DNA from: Nyssa sinensis
Lineage: Eukaryota; Streptophyta; Magnoliopsida; Cornales; Nyssaceae
DNA length: 64,000 bases
Assembly (NCBI GenBank): GCA_008638375.1
Contig: CM018041.1
Coordinates: 8,568,627-8,632,626 of the forward strand
Direction: 5' to 3'
The notes under the pieces were generated by a model, which had not been told where the DNA came from, did no database searches, and was given only the letters and a program-made list of their open reading frames with translations. Below, one piece after another: positions 22,147-35,103 of the stretch (positions are counted from its first letter, which is position 1; each line of letters starts with the position of its first letter). Position numbers and translations under genes: made by a program.

Positions 22147-25100
22147 GATCGATTATTATTAGACAAATTACATCTACTTCTCCTGAGGTTTCTGATAATT
22201 ACATAAACCTCTCTTATACTCTTTCTGAAATAACACTGTCCTCCTTCTTGTTTCAATGTCTATAACAGATTCCCCTACTGTCAATGACCGTTAATTGACC
22301 TAACGCCATTTGATAATGTAAGTAATTTTTTTTGTCTAAATACCAATTTTGCCCCTTACAAGTCATGATTAAATGACAAAACTACCCTCACTTTAATAAT
22401 AATTTTTTTAATTAAAAAAAAATAAAATTTCTTTACCTATCTCCTCTCTCTCTCTCTCTCTCCACCATGTTCAGCACTGAGCTTAGCAATCATCTCCTCC
22501 ACCAGGTTCAGCCCTATCTCTACTCTCTCTTCCATCTCAATTTGTCTGCTCCAAAAGCACATTCTTCCACTGTGAACACAAAATCACAGTGTGAACACAA
22601 AATCAATAGAGCTCTGGCGATTCAAATCGGGTTTGAAGAACTGCAAATCATCCATCAAATCACCAAAGCCGGAACCCAAAATGAGAGCTTTATGGCCTTT
22701 TTTAAGAAGGCCTTCGTCGGCCAAATCTTGAAAAATCAAAAGCAACGATTCAAGGTCTTGGCGACAATGATGTCCAAAAGATCAACGGCTGCAAGGAAGA
22801 AAAAAAATTAACTCTCTGATTGGTTGCAGAGAAAATGGTGGTGGGGAATATTAGCTGCAAGATTTATAATTTTATTTTCTTTTCCTCTTTGGTGGTGTAA
22901 CCTGTTGGCGTATTAAGTTCAGGGCACTAGGGTTAATGTCTAATCACAAAAGACTACCCAAAAAAGAAGCCATTAGATTATTCCTTCACCACCATCACAA
23001 TGGAATTGACGTTTGATTATCTTTTTCACCTACTGTTTGCTACCTACATTTCTACAATTAGAATTAGGACCAACTCTCACAGGGACATCAGCTTCTCTTG
23101 TCATCACCTCTACCCACCCCTAACCACTACAAGTTTTATTATAATTTTTCCATCATTTAACACACGCACACATATATATTTCTTTTTCAGATTTCAAGCT
23201 GCCAACAATAACATAAAGCAGAAGCCTCGAGTTATCCTATGAACCAAAAAGGTCAGGGACTTTTTTTATTTTTTATTTTTAAAAGAAAATTCAAACCTAA
23301 TCGTTTGGTAGCTGCAAATCAAAACAAGGAGTTAGAGAGAGAACATGGACGATGAGAGGATCCGTTGCAGGGAGAGCAAGGCAAAAAGAATACAGAAATG
23401 AAAAAAATTACCTCATATACCATCTCAAAGGTCTGATAGGGTCATTAATGGCGGTGTTAAGGACACTGAGGCGCCGAGGTTTAGGGCAAACCACAGGATC
23501 TCTTTTATCACAGAGAGAAACAGAAATAGAGCTTATCATCTCTTCCCGTGCTGCGAAGTAGTTTTGTTGGATCACACAGTGATTCATCTTCCCAAAATTT
23601 CCTTACACAACGCCTGATTCAATAGAAATAATTGAATACTAGACAAAAGCTTCAAGACAAACATATAGATCCGGAAAAATTTTACAAAAAAGGATTGAAG
23701 ATGAGACAGAGAATCGCTCCAATCGACGTAGGACTGTTGTGTCCCTGCTAGTGACTCCATTAGTCCCCCAAAAACGCCTTCGCAGCATCCAAGCTCGGAA
23801 AATATGCCGGTTCGAGGAAGATCTGAGACAGAGAATCGCTCGAAGCTCGGAAAACCTCGAGTGCCTTTCGTTTCCGAGCTTCCCATAACCATCACAAGCA
23901 ATTGCTTATACGAATAGTAAAATCTCTTTCAGGGCTTTTGGAGACGGTGATACAAGAGAGGGAGTGAGAGAAGGGCTGTGCACTGTTTGGGGTTAGGGCC
24001 GTGGGGGATTTGGATAGTGAGAGAGGATGGAGGAGGAGGAGAGATAGTGTTATGAGTTTTTTTAATAAAATTATAATATTAAAATATAAAAATAAATTAA
24101 TAATTTTATTAATTTCGTTAATGAAATTCAGGAGATAAAATTTGAATATAATGTAATTTTAAAAATTATAAAAAATATTTATGTAATTGTTAAAAACTTA
24201 TATAATTTACTCATTATTATTGAATTTGCCTGGGATGGAAAGTTTTCTCGAGCTTCGTACCTGGTGAGTTTCTGGCGTTTAAATGACTTCACTGACCTGG
24301 TTCTCCAACTCATTATGACCGAGACTAACAACCACTCAAGCCAACTGGCTCATGCTCAACACTTCGAAGGCTTAAAAGAACCAACATTGGCATTCTTACG
24401 TAGACCCATTCTGAAACTTTTATACCATTGGACCACTCCATGCAAACCTAAAAACATTATCAAACCACGATTTAGGGAGATGGTGATTTCTGGTCACCTA
24501 ACTTCACTGTCGGTAACATTCATCATATAGCAGATGGAATCATGTGTTTTACCATTGATGTTGCACAGAAGTTCGGAATTCAAATAATTTCTTTTTGCCC
24601 TGCATCTGGGCCTTTTTCTGCATTCCCAAACTTACTGAAGTTGGCGAGCTTCCTATTAATGGTGTGTTTGTCACTTCAAATTTCTAAAAGGCTCTCTTTG
24701 TCAGCCACTGCTACTGGTGGTGGATCTAGACCATACATATAGAGAAGCCAAAATATAAAAATTAAAATTTGAGATGGTTTGTTCAAAGGCCAAGCCAACC
24801 AAAAAAGTGGGGGAGCTAGAATTTTTTTTTGAGAAAATTGAAGGAAATTTTTTTTTTAAAAATATATATATGCTTATGCTTTGAGAGTTTATGGTTGGAT
24901 TGGGCTACAAAACAATTGGGGCGGATTAAATTCAAATAAGCTAAATATTTTACATCTTAAATTTTTTTTTTCCAAAACTTTAGGGCTGAGGTTATAGTCC
25001 ACCTGAGTCTAGTCATTGTTTCTCCTTTGGTGGACCTAAAAGAAATTTTTGGAGTGGTTACTCCTAGTATTTTTAAAAAATCATTATAAAAAAAGTGAGA

Positions 25101-25150
25101 AAAAAATTAAAAAAATTTCAGAATTTTGGGGGTGGCCATGGCCCCAAAAC
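22147..25150 (+). pseudogene. psi-D: scrambled A-type UGT pseudogene, exon 2 before exon 1
   Basis: An exon-2 5' fragment starts at 22147, is split by a 2-kb element (22161-24212), and continues to about 24454 (LPGMESF-, VLQLIMTET- and PLHANLK-like sequence). At 24454-24461 it joins directly to the 3' half of exon 1 (about 24461-24661; PRFREMVISGH- and MCFTIDVAQKFGI-like), followed by A-type intron sequence to about 25150. The exon order is therefore reversed relative to a real gene. Indels and stops occur throughout. It sits about 330 bases upstream of UGT-E. Confidence 0.8.
22161..24212. mobile_element. Mutator-like 2-kb element, copy A1
   Basis: It is flanked by a perfect 9-bp duplication ATTATTATT (22152-22160 and 24213-24221), the hallmark size for Mutator-like elements. 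The left end GACAAATTACATCTACTT and the right end, reverse-complemented GAGTAAATTATATAAGTTT, are diverged inverted repeats. The first 250 bases match copy A2 at 36804. The interior contains no transposase. An open frame at 22467-22811 matches nothing I recognise. The middle differs from A2, so each copy may carry different cargo. Confidence 0.7.
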
Positions 25151-25411
25151 CCATGTATTATTTTCTATTTTCATTGGATAATATGGACAGCACATCAATC
25201 AATTATCAATTAAAATATAAATCAATACTGAATTGAAAAAAAAGAACTGAAGCACTGGCAGCAAAATGAATAATATCTTAGAACTTGGTGGGGTTAAGCA
25301 CTTAGCTGTCACAGGAAAGAAAATAAACATGCATTAATATCAGTAGGCAGGTGGAAGATGAAAAGTTAATCCTGCCTCAGAAATTGGGAGACCAAGATGA
25401 CAAGATCGCCC

Positions 25412-25418
25412 TATTTAG
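25412..25418 (+). promoter_or_regulatory. Probable TATA-like box of UGT-E
   Basis: TATTTAG within CCCTATTTAGTAGCATGGC, 72 bases before the ATG, is shared with UGT-B and UGT-H. In UGT-B a MITE sits at this motif. Confidence 0.45.
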
Positions 25419-25483
25419 TAGCATGGCAACAATCTGCAATCATATCAATCACACGGTGAAGATCATTGTTGAAGCCACAGATA

Positions 25484-27044
25484 ATGGGACATCAAGGAGC
25501 AGAAGGACTCCCTCCTCATGTACTGCTGTTTCCATTGCCCATTCAGGGCCACGTGAACTCCATGCTCAAGCTAGCAGAGCTTCTCTGCCTTGCTGACATT
25601 CATGTCACCATGCTCGTCTCCGATTACAGCCATGGTCGCCTCCTCAAGCATGCAAATATTCAATCCCGTCTTGCCCGCTATCCCGGATTTTGTTTCAGGA
25701 CCATCTCCGATGGTCTTCCAGAGGACCACCCACGGGCTGGTGACCGAGCCATGGAAGTTATCCCTTCTATGAAAACTGTTACCGGACCACTCTTTAAGGC
25801 GATGATGATCTCCAACAATTGCTTGGCTTCTGAAAATCGCCGGCCGGTTACATGCATCGTAGCTGATGGAGTTCTGGGTTTTGCAGGTGATTTTGCTTTA
25901 GAGAAGGGAATTCCTCTCATTTATTTTCATAGCGCCAGCTCTTGCTGCTTCTGGTCTTGTTTCTGTTTACATGAACTCATTGAAGCTGGCGACATTCCCT
26001 TGAAAGGTATATACAGTTTTGCAATTCTTGACCAGCTAACTGTTGAAAATTTCTTTTCTTCAATTAGTTTTCTCAGCAATCACACACTGTGTGTGCTGGT
26101 GTTCTTTGCATGTAGGCAATGGTATGGACATGCTGGTTTCAAGTGTGCCGGGAATGGAGGATTTCCTCCGCCGTCGTGACCTACCGGGGTTTTGTCGTGT
26201 CAATGACGTAGCTGACCCGTATCTCCAAATCATCAAGGTTGGGTGCAAACAAACCCCTCGAGCTCAAGGTGTCATAGAAAACACCTTTGATGACTTGGAA
26301 GGACCCATTCTCTCTCAAATACGTAATCAATGTCCAAATTTATACTCCGTTGGACCACTCCATGCGCACCTGAAAGCTAGACTTGCAGAGAAAATGAAGT
26401 CGTCCACAGCCTCTTCGAATAGTTTCTGGGAAGAAGACAGGAGTTGCATGACATGGCTCGATTCACAACCATCAAAATCTGTGATCTACGTGAGCTTTGG
26501 AAGTATTACGGTTCTGACAAGGGACCAGCTCTTAGAATTCTGGTTCGGTTTAATAAACAGTGGGCGGCGTTTCTTATGGGTCATGAGACCGGACTCTATC
26601 GCCGGCGATAACGGGGATAGTCAGATTCCAACGGAGCTCCTGAATGGCACGAAGGAGAGGGGATACATGGTGAGTTGGGCCCCACAAGAAGATGTCCTGA
26701 CCCACCCAGCAATTGGAGGTTTTCTAACTCACAGTGGGTGGAACTCCACGTTAGAGAGTATAATCGCTGGAGTGCCGATGATTTGTTGGCCTTATATTGC
26801 TGACCAATTCATCAATAGTAGATTCGTGAGTGAGGTTTGGAAGATTGGGTTGGACATGAAAGATACTTGTGATCGACTTATTGTTGAAACGATGATCAGA
26901 GATCTAATGGAAGCTAGAAAGGATGAGTTCCAGCAACGGGCGAATCAGATGGCGAAGTTGGCAAAACAAGCTGTGCATGAAGGTGGCTCGTCATACAGTA
27001 ATGTGGACCGTCTGATTGATTACATAAAATCGATGATCATTTGA
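25484..27044 (+). CDS. UGT-E: UGT709-type UDP-glucosyltransferase, intact, two exons
   Basis: Exon 1 is 25484-26006 and exon 2 is 26116-27044. The 109-bp phase-1 intron has AAAG|GTATAT and GTAG|GC borders. The product is 483 aa. The start is the ATG of MGHQGAE; upstream the frame opens only at a TTG. The catalytic pair is His23 (PIQGH) and Asp128 (CIVADG). The PSPG box is residues 362-405 (26676-26807), with WAPQEDVLTHP, HSGWNS and a final Gln. It differs from UGT-B and UGT-H in the box (EDVLTHP against EEVLAHP; YIADQ against YFADQ or YLGDQ). It is the clearest member of the cluster: short intron, uninterrupted promoter motif, no lesion. Probable cytosolic UDP-glucose-dependent glucosyltransferase of the UGT709 group; acceptor unknown. 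Confidence 0.93.
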
Positions 27045-28208
27045 CAACTGAAGCCTATTTGAAAACTCTTTGTTTTCTAATGTGAAATGAATTTTCTTTT
27101 TTCTGCCTTTAAAACCATAAGATTGCAATTGAAGAAAGCACTTGTAGTCAAATAAACCCTATAATTTTTATTCACTAAATTAGAAATTTCTATATTTAAT
27201 AATTTTTTTTGAGGAATGAATTTGATTTATGATTTATGATGAATAATTAATAATTTATTATAAAAAAATTATATTATTAACTTTAGAAGAAAAAAATATA
27301 CAAACTTATGTATATAGTATACATATATATTAGTTAAAGTAGGTCTAGAATTGAGAGAATTATTAAAGAATTGAATATACCATTTTGTCGTATTTAAAGC
27401 GTGTTGTTGGTTGAGGGTGCCGTGCTTTAAAATTGAGAGAATATTTCAGAGTCGTATTGAGTGATGTGCACAAAAGTTGAGACTGACAACTTTTGCTACC
27501 TATCAACCAGTTGCCTCTCCCTTATTGACCGAACCCCACCACTTGGGAGGGAACCGTCGTTGGAGAATTTATTGGATTCTATATTAGTCATTGATTTCGA
27601 TTCGTCGATGAAGGATATATTTAAAAAAGATTAAAATTATGTCGGTAAATATAAATAAATAATTTTTTATTATTTTTTTTAATAAATATATTTTAATAGT
27701 ATATTGGTTTATATCTTATTTTAAAAAATATTTAAAACTTAAATAAAATCAAATCAGAAAAGAGTTAATTTTTTTTAAAAGCAGATAATTTAATGAGAGT
27801 GATTTTGACCTGATTTAATTTAAACAATTCTCAAACAAACCCTGACTTATGGGGAAACTATCGAGTATATAAAATTTATTTTTTGAAAATAAAAAATTAG
27901 TTGAATCAGTATATCGTAGCCTTCCAGTTATATCAAGTCATGTATGCTACAATTCATATTTTTAAGTGGGCCACAATACACACGATAAAGTGTTATTGAA
28001 ATGATACATTGTTACATGATGCTTTAGACCATTGAAAAATACCTCGTTTTTTGGTCTCTTAAACATCAAATATGTTATTTTGATAGATCGATAAGAAGGT
28101 ATCCTGGCCCTACTTACACACACTAGACTAAATCTCCTTTCTTCGTGACCGCTAGACTCAACCTTTAAGTTCTAACTACCAAGGTCTCGGCGTAAAGAAA
28201 GACTCGAA
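27045..28208. other. UGT-E 3' flank and intergenic DNA
   Basis: No gene is seen. The first 200 bases resemble the UGT-B 3' flank. Around 27450-27510 a diverged GATGTGCACAAAAGTTGAGA..GACAACTTTTG stretch recalls the A-type UGT promoter (GTGCACAACCGTTAAAAGAG at about 16635), a possible further orphan promoter scrap. Confidence 0.4.
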
Positions 28209-28216
28209 CTTGAAAT

Positions 28217-29387
28217 CAGGGGCGGCTCAACACTATTCAGAGGCCTAAAGCAAAATTGTAAAATGATAAAATGAGGCTTTTTTTATGTATTAAAATTTTA
28301 TAAATTTTGTATTTAAAATTTATTTTTCTAACTTTTAATTATGCAAAATTACTAATTGAATAATCAGATTCATATTTTTGAGTTGACATTTAAATTCTTT
28401 TGATATACAAAAAATTAAAATGTATTTATAACAATTATTTTATATATTTTTAATAGGTAATACAAAATTAATAATCAAAGATTCAATGAGTTAATTATAG
28501 TAAACAAAATAGAGGCAATCTAATTATATATGTCTTAAAAGATAATATAAATTTTAAATTCAAAAATTCAAAATTAGAATAATAGAACCTGATTATGGAG
28601 TAATTTAATCTTCAGATTCAGCAAACATAAAAGAATCTAATCAAAATTTTTAATACTTCACGGCTCACGCACAGCAACTCACCAACTCCAAATGACTTCA
28701 GTTGCGAAACGCCAAAGTCCAATACAGTAAACAAAACAGATGCAAAATGCCAAAACATAAAAGGAAGAATTTGTCAATTTGGCTTATGCCAAAGACCAAA
28801 ATCAGTAAGACCCAAAGCTAATAAAATAAAGCGGTGGCGCGACTGGGCAAGAAAAAAAAAAGAGAAAAGAAGGATTATAAAATAAAGAGGAAAGGATGAT
28901 CATCGGTTGAAGCAAACAAGGGAAGAGAAGCGGCTGGTGCGAAGAGCATGAAAAGAAAAGAGAAAAAAAGAAAAGAGGCGGCTGGGCGCTGAACAGATAA
29001 AGGAAGAAAAGAAAAAAGAAAAGAAGAAAAGAGAAAAGCTCAGGAGCGGTTGCTAAAATGCCAAGTCGCAGAATATTTTTCAGAAAATATAGTAGGTTGT
29101 TAGGTTACAGAGTTCTTTTCAGACTTAAAGAGAGAATTTTATAAATAAAAAATACGAATGTTAATTATGAAAAAAGCAAAATGAGGTAAATGAGAAGATA
29201 ATAAATACTATTACAAAGTAGTTATTAGGTGATAGTTGTATAATAAAAGAGAGAAATTAAGAAGACGAAAAGATTTATTTATTTTATTATAATAAATATA
29301 TTTTTTTAAATCTAAAAAATTATGAAGCCTAAAAAATTGGGGGCCTAAAGCCAAGGTTTTAGCAGCCTTACCCATCAGCCTGCCCTG
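28217..29387. mobile_element. hAT non-autonomous element, 1171 bp
   Basis: The left end CAGGGGCGGCTC and the right end GCCTGCCCTG (reverse complement CAGGGCAGGC) are classic hAT termini. The duplication CTTGAAAT (28209-28216) and CTCGAAAT (29388-29395) is 8 bp with one change. Subterminal parts also pair: AGGCCTAAAGC near the left and GGCCTAAAGCC near the right, the latter in inverse context. No transposase frame. The middle is AT-rich, with a purine-rich AAAGAAAAGAGG stretch at about 28850-29040. Confidence 0.8.
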
Positions 29388-29395
29388 CTCGAAAT

Positions 29396-32300
29396 GCTTA
29401 GATTTGATCATCAACATCTTTACTGTTCGACCATACTCCGGATGGTAGAAACATGACAACTTTTGATTAGCCGGTTTGAGTCATTCAATAATTTTTTGGC
29501 TTATTGAGCCATTGGTTTATAGAATTTTTTTTTTAATTAAGAATTGTCCTCCCAAATGTTTTTGGGGAGATTTACTAATAGGTCTCCTATAAAGTGTTAA
29601 ATTAGCCTAAGGTCTAATCAAAGTATCATTAACTCTAAAAGTCCTTACTTATTTTCTTAACAAAAATATTCATATATGAAAAACATGGAAGAATATCTTC
29701 TTCATCCCATTTCTACGCCCCATCCACTGCCACGCTATCATTTTTTGTTTTAGAAACTTCAAAATTAAATAATTTGTAATATATAAGTTTGTTTTTCATA
29801 AAATTTATATATTTAGACTCTAAAAATCAAGATCTATCAAACAAGATTCATATTCGTATGAAATTCTGTCAAAAAAATCATGTTTTTTCAACAAAGAATT
29901 TTTTATGAAAATTATAGAGAAAATATCTCTATCCTGGGACAGAGACATTTGAAAAATTCTTTAAATAAAAAATATATTACACATGTTTTTAATAATGCAT
30001 CAAACAATTTTTCTTCCTTAAGAAAGTGGTAATATTCTAACATTGATAAAACAAAAAAATAAATTAAAAATTCTGTCAAAAAACTAGTATTTTTTCAACA
30101 GAGAATTTTCATTGAAAGTTCTCTGTCCAAAAATTCTCTACCCAACTTAAAATTCTCTGTCATCCCCCATCACTTTTTAAATTGAAAATTTGTATAAATA
30201 AATTTCCTAAATCATTCAAACAAAACACACTTCCCTTTTTTTTTAAAAAAAAAAAAACAAATAAAACTAGACACCGACTTTAAAGAATGTGTTTTGTTAT
30301 CAATTTGAAGTTATTAGTGAAATAATTTTTTTGCTAATTCTTTGTTTTATCAAAGAAACAAAGTGAAATTTGATTTTCAACTTGCCAAATGGCTTGAACT
30401 TGTAGCAGTTGCACTAAAATTTTCAGAACAAACAAAAACCAAACCAGAGAGAGGAATACAATCACAGATAATAAAAACAAACAGCCTAAGATAGTTTCCC
30501 TACTCCAGCCGAAAGAACAAAACAAATATATAATTTTTTATTTTTTTGTCCACTTGAATTCATGTAAAGGAAAAAAAAAAAATCAGATTTGATATTCTAT
30601 GCAAATCACAGTGCAACCTATACTCTCACACGTTTGCTCATTTTGCACATCAATTATAGGTTTCAAATTAAATTATAATTAAAAGTAAAATCCTTTGATT
30701 AACTAAATGTATACATGATACTACAAGTACAAGATACCAATATGATAAAAATTAAGATAAAAGAGAAGGGCTAAAGCACCATACTGTTATCACAGTAAAC
30801 CCATCATGATAATCACTCCATTCAAACTTACTTTCACTCTCAAACAATTCACCGACCAAACTGATCAATCCATACAATATTTGAGCAGGGCATCAACTAG
30901 ATCCATGGCTTTACAAAACTAAAAAAACTCGGCAACAAGGAAATGGGACAGAGAAATTTGTCAGACGGAGGGTATAATTGGTGGTTTTGTGAGGCGGCCT
31001 AATAAGGGGTGATGTAGTACTAGTGGCAGTTGGCGGTGGCTTGATACGGTGGACGATGGTGGCTACCAGTGGTGTCAACAACCTCCGATCCGGCGGAGGG
31101 GCTTCAATGGTGATGGCTTCGATCAGCAGAGAGAGACATTGAACCACACACAAGCGACGATTGACTGAGATTGGGACGTTCGTGTAGACAGTGGTGGCAC
31201 CAGTAGTTGCTGTTGAGAAGCGGCAATGGCCTTATGTGATGAGAAACGGCAATGGCCTTGACGTGGGTGGCCTTTTCGACAGTTGGGCGTGGGTGGGAAG
31301 TCCACAACTCGATTGGACTTAAAAAGAAATTGAAGGTAAGTTTGTCATTAAAAAAAAATAGGAATGCCACATGAGTAACGTTGGATCTTAACTTAAAAAG
31401 AGTTATTTTGAGCACCTCCCACTAATTAATTTATTTTTTTATATTTTTATAAGAGAATTCTTTAATTTCAATTTTTATATTCTTATCTTTACGTGTCACA
31501 ATTTTAATGTGTTACGCATCCAACTACATAAATATATTATTTAGTTTTAACTAAAAAATAAAAATTAAATAAATTTAAAAAATATATTTGTATTGCATAT
31601 GTAATAGATAATGGTTAAGACAAAGTATTCGAGAATAAGGAATTTGCTCTTACCAAATTTGGAGCTAAATGAACTATAACTTTTACGTAATAATAACTCT
31701 TTCTGTCATCATAATCAATTCTTATATATATACATTTAAACAATAAATTGATTCTCAATTAATCAATTCTTCATTAATTAATTAACTTAAAATTAATTCT
31801 ACATTAAGTTCAACAATACCGAACGGCTTCTAATTCTAACCAGAATGGCAACAAAGGAAGTGTATAACCATTGGAATAGTTATGCAATGTGACAATGACT
31901 TTTTGTAGTGGCATAATACAGTTAAATTCTAACCATTGTTATCTACATCTTTGATGCTTGAAATTGTGAAAAAATCAAGAACTGAAAGAACAACTCATTG
32001 AACAGCATCAAAACATGAAATAAGTGATTGTATTGTTGTTATGAAAGTGGCATCTAAAAAAAAATCTAGGCACATTGGATACACATTTATCAAACTATTC
32101 TACAAACTCTGAAGTTATGATTCAAATTTTTTTTTTTTTTTGGGTGTAGAAGTATGTAAGGTGTGGTTGACTAAAACTTTATTTTTGTTGCAGGTGTTAA
32201 GTGGGGTCATGAATTCACCTGAATCATTGATGATTCAAAACTTCGATGCTTTAATTTTTTGTGCACTCCTAATTTATGATACAATATAATTTGTGCGACT

Positions 32301-32475
32301 AAATGTATATACAATAGGCATGGAATTATCAGATTACCAAACGTCTAGCAGCATCAACTACTTTGTTGTTTTCTTATCTAATAAAGATGATTTAAATTCT
32401 TACTTGGCTTGATAAAAAGAGCTAGAGAGAACAAGTACTTCGTGCCTACTTTAAACAAACTATAATTTTTTAAAG
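29396..32475. other. Intergenic DNA, no supported gene
   Basis: The sequence is mostly AT-rich. A GC-richer patch at about 30940-31320 gives overlapping open frames on the minus strand. Their products are proline- and serine-biased, lack any domain, and look like simple GGTGG-type sequence read backwards. I see no RNA gene. Confidence 0.5.
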
Positions 32476-32880
32476 ATAATTACATTGACCTCTCCTAAGT
32501 TAATTGACAATTACATGACCACCCTATATTTTCTGAAATTACCCATAGTTATACTAACAATATACAAATTTCTCTTTTTGTACAAAATTCATTAGTCACG
32601 TTATTAGAGTTTTAACCAAAATTTTTAATATGACTAAAATACCTTATTATATTACACAGGCACTCACTATCTTTCGAAGATCACAAAAGGAGTTTCTATA
32701 ATTATTAGACATTACAAAGAATGTCAGTATAATTATTTAAAAGAATAAAATAGTAAATTTATACTCTCAGTTAACTTTCATCTCCTGACAATTTTGATAA
32801 GGAAGGTCAGTGTAATATAAAAAATTATAAGAGATGTTTCTATAATTATCAAGTATCACAGAGGAGGTCAGTGTAATTAT
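32476..32880. mobile_element. MITE of the GTAAATTACACT family
   Basis: The left end ATAATTACATTGACCTCTCC pairs with the right end, whose reverse complement is ATAATTACACTGACCTCCTC. Second-order inverted pairs follow inside (GACAATTACATGACCACC against GATAATTATAGAAACATC). It has no coding content. Confidence 0.65.
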
Positions 32881-34055
32881 AAACTTTTTAGAGGGAGATT
32901 TAATCAAAGGTCCTCAAATATATTATTAATTAAGATAGGATCCAAGTTCATTCTATTTAATACTAAAAATCACTCAATCTTGTTGTAACTAAAACACCTC
33001 TTCATTCATATTCAGTAATATTCTCTAACTGTTTCCATGAATTGCGTAAGTCTTTCAAGAAAATTTTTATGCTACTTTTAAGTTTTAACACATAGTGCTC
33101 CACTAAGCTTAGTAAAGAGCTTGAACATCTAGCCTATATCAGCAGCATTTCCATGAGAGTAGAGAGCACTACCAACGATGCCAAAGGATTCTTCACATAC
33201 ACCCTACATACAAAGTTGTCTCTCTTCGCGCGAAGCATCAACACTTCACCCTTATCTCACAGTGAAATTTCATTGTATTCTAACAAAATAGTGAAATTGT
33301 TTTGTTTGATTGTAAAAACACAATGATAAAGCATTGGACATGAAATAAAAAATATTACCTCATATTCAAATGAATTTTGCAAATCACTTCCATACAACTA
33401 CTGGACCTCTTTCATATCACATTCATCTTCTGTGTTCTTTTCATGAATTAGTATTTCCAGCTGCACAATACACACCGTCATCTATTCTGACGGCGCTACT
33501 TGCACTCGTTCCACTATCGTCGGCCAAAGACTCAAGCTTTTCCATCTCCGACAGAGAACTTGTGTTTTAATCGATATTAAACCATTTGTTTCCGCAAAAC
33601 AAAGCCCTAGTTTGATGTGTGGTACGATTCACCTTCAAGTCCATGACATCAATTCGAGTATGCAATGATAATTGCCCTGATCATTCGCAGGGATGAAGAG
33701 ATGAGTGAAAGGAGATTAAGTCAAGAATCTTTTGGAAGCACATTTGAGCTTTGGAGCGGCTAGAATCACGTACTTGATTGGGATGGTCAAGGAATTGATA
33801 TGAAGCTATGACTTTACGAAGAAAAGCTTAGATCTTCTTTTCAACCGGACATACATTTTTCTTTACTTACTGTTGGAACTCTGACAAAGGATCTAAGAAA
33901 ATTAACTAGAGAAAAAAAAAATTAAAGAGAGGATGTCTAGAGGGAGAAATAGAAGAGAGAAGCTACGCATACCCGAATCTCTTGGGTTTTTATATCACGA
34001 ATCTTACATTTGTGAGAGACCTATTGTTGACCGAGGACTTCTACATGCATTACAA
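32881..34055. other. Intergenic DNA, no supported gene
   Basis: Moderately AT-rich. A 66-codon open frame at 33370-33570 has no recognisable domain and I do not call it a gene. Confidence 0.45.
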
Positions 34056-34520
34056 ATAGGTAAGAATGGCAATAAGGTAAGTTTGAGGTAAGGTATTCCA
34101 ATCACGTTTTGCAAAAAAAAAAGTTTATTCCTAAACTCGTTTAAACCCCCTGATAGATAGGAATGGACCCCTCCATCGAGATTCTCATTTATTTTTAATT
34201 TTTTTATTATATTAAAATAATTTTAATTAATATATTTCAAATAAAATGTTACATGCATTAAAATAAAAAATATGCATATACATGCTTGACAAATAGGTAG
34301 GAGATGGCAACAAGGTAAGTTTGAGGTAAGGTATTCCAATCCCGTCTCGCAAAAAAAAAAGTTTATTCCTAAACTCGTTTAAACTCCCTGATATATAGGA
34401 ACAGACCCCTCCATTGAGATTTCCATTTATTTTTAATTTTTTTATTATATTAAAATAATTGTAATTAACATATTTCAAATAAAATGTTATATGCATTAAA
34501 ATAAGAAACTATACATATCA
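34056..34520. repeat. Two tandem copies of a 238-bp unit
   Basis: GTTTGAGGTAAGGTATTCCA occurs at 34081 and again at 34319, an offset of 238. The match continues through CCTAAACTCGTTTAAAC and AAATAAAATGTTA. The copies differ by scattered substitutions. Confidence 0.85.
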
Positions 34521-34812
34521 ATAGAGAATTAAAATGACATTATTTTTTTTTTCAAATATACAACTCTATCTAGTTTATATAAATTTTAATGGGTATCTAA
34601 AAATATCCTCATAATCATTAATTATAAATAAAAAAAACTTTTTAATATTTCATTTTATATAATCAGAGTGAGAAGAATTAAATTGTCATATTTAATATAG
34701 GAGGTATTATTTTCTTTTAAAAAAATAGACATGACATATCATGAGAATGAATCTCATCTCAACTTTTTTTTTTTTAAAAAAAAAAAAATATAGGCATGAA
34801 CTTATAATAAAA

Positions 34813-35103
34813 AATTGGGTTAATTACAATTACTTTTCCTGTGATTTCTAACAATTGTAGATACTTTCCTTATAGTTTTTGAAATTACACAAACCTACCT
34901 TGTTAGTCTTGTCGGACAAACAACGTTGATGAAATTATTTCATTTACCTTTTTACTCTTATATTTTAATAATATTTCTTAAATGAAAATAAACAATTCCC
35001 TTTCCTTTTCTATTTCTCACATTCGTCACATTTGCAACCCCCTCTCTATCTCTCTATCAGACGCAGCCCTCCATCTCACTTCTCTCTCAGTTTCTCTACT
35101 CGA
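34813..35103. mobile_element. Left-end fragment of an A1/A2-type Mutator-like element
   Basis: The stretch from TAATTACAATTACTTTTCCTG through the CT-rich tract follows the same layout as the left ends of A1 (22161) and A2 (36804): TIR, then a TAATATTTCTTAAAT-type AT stretch, then a CTCTCT-rich leader. I do not see a matching right end. Confidence 0.45.

Noticed and set aside
22467..22811. 114-codon frame inside element A1 as a gene
   Set aside because: I recognise no family, it lies inside a non-autonomous transposon, and the leader is CT-rich transposon sequence. Kept only as possible cargo.
25466..25483. Upstream extension of the UGT-E frame
   Set aside because: It begins with TTG; the ATG at 25484 is the conserved start. 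The same applies to one-codon extensions of UGT-F (45487) and UGT-G (50676).
30911..31415. Overlapping proline/threonine-rich minus-strand open frames
   Set aside because: Products look like simple-sequence translation, contain no domain and have no matching exon structure.
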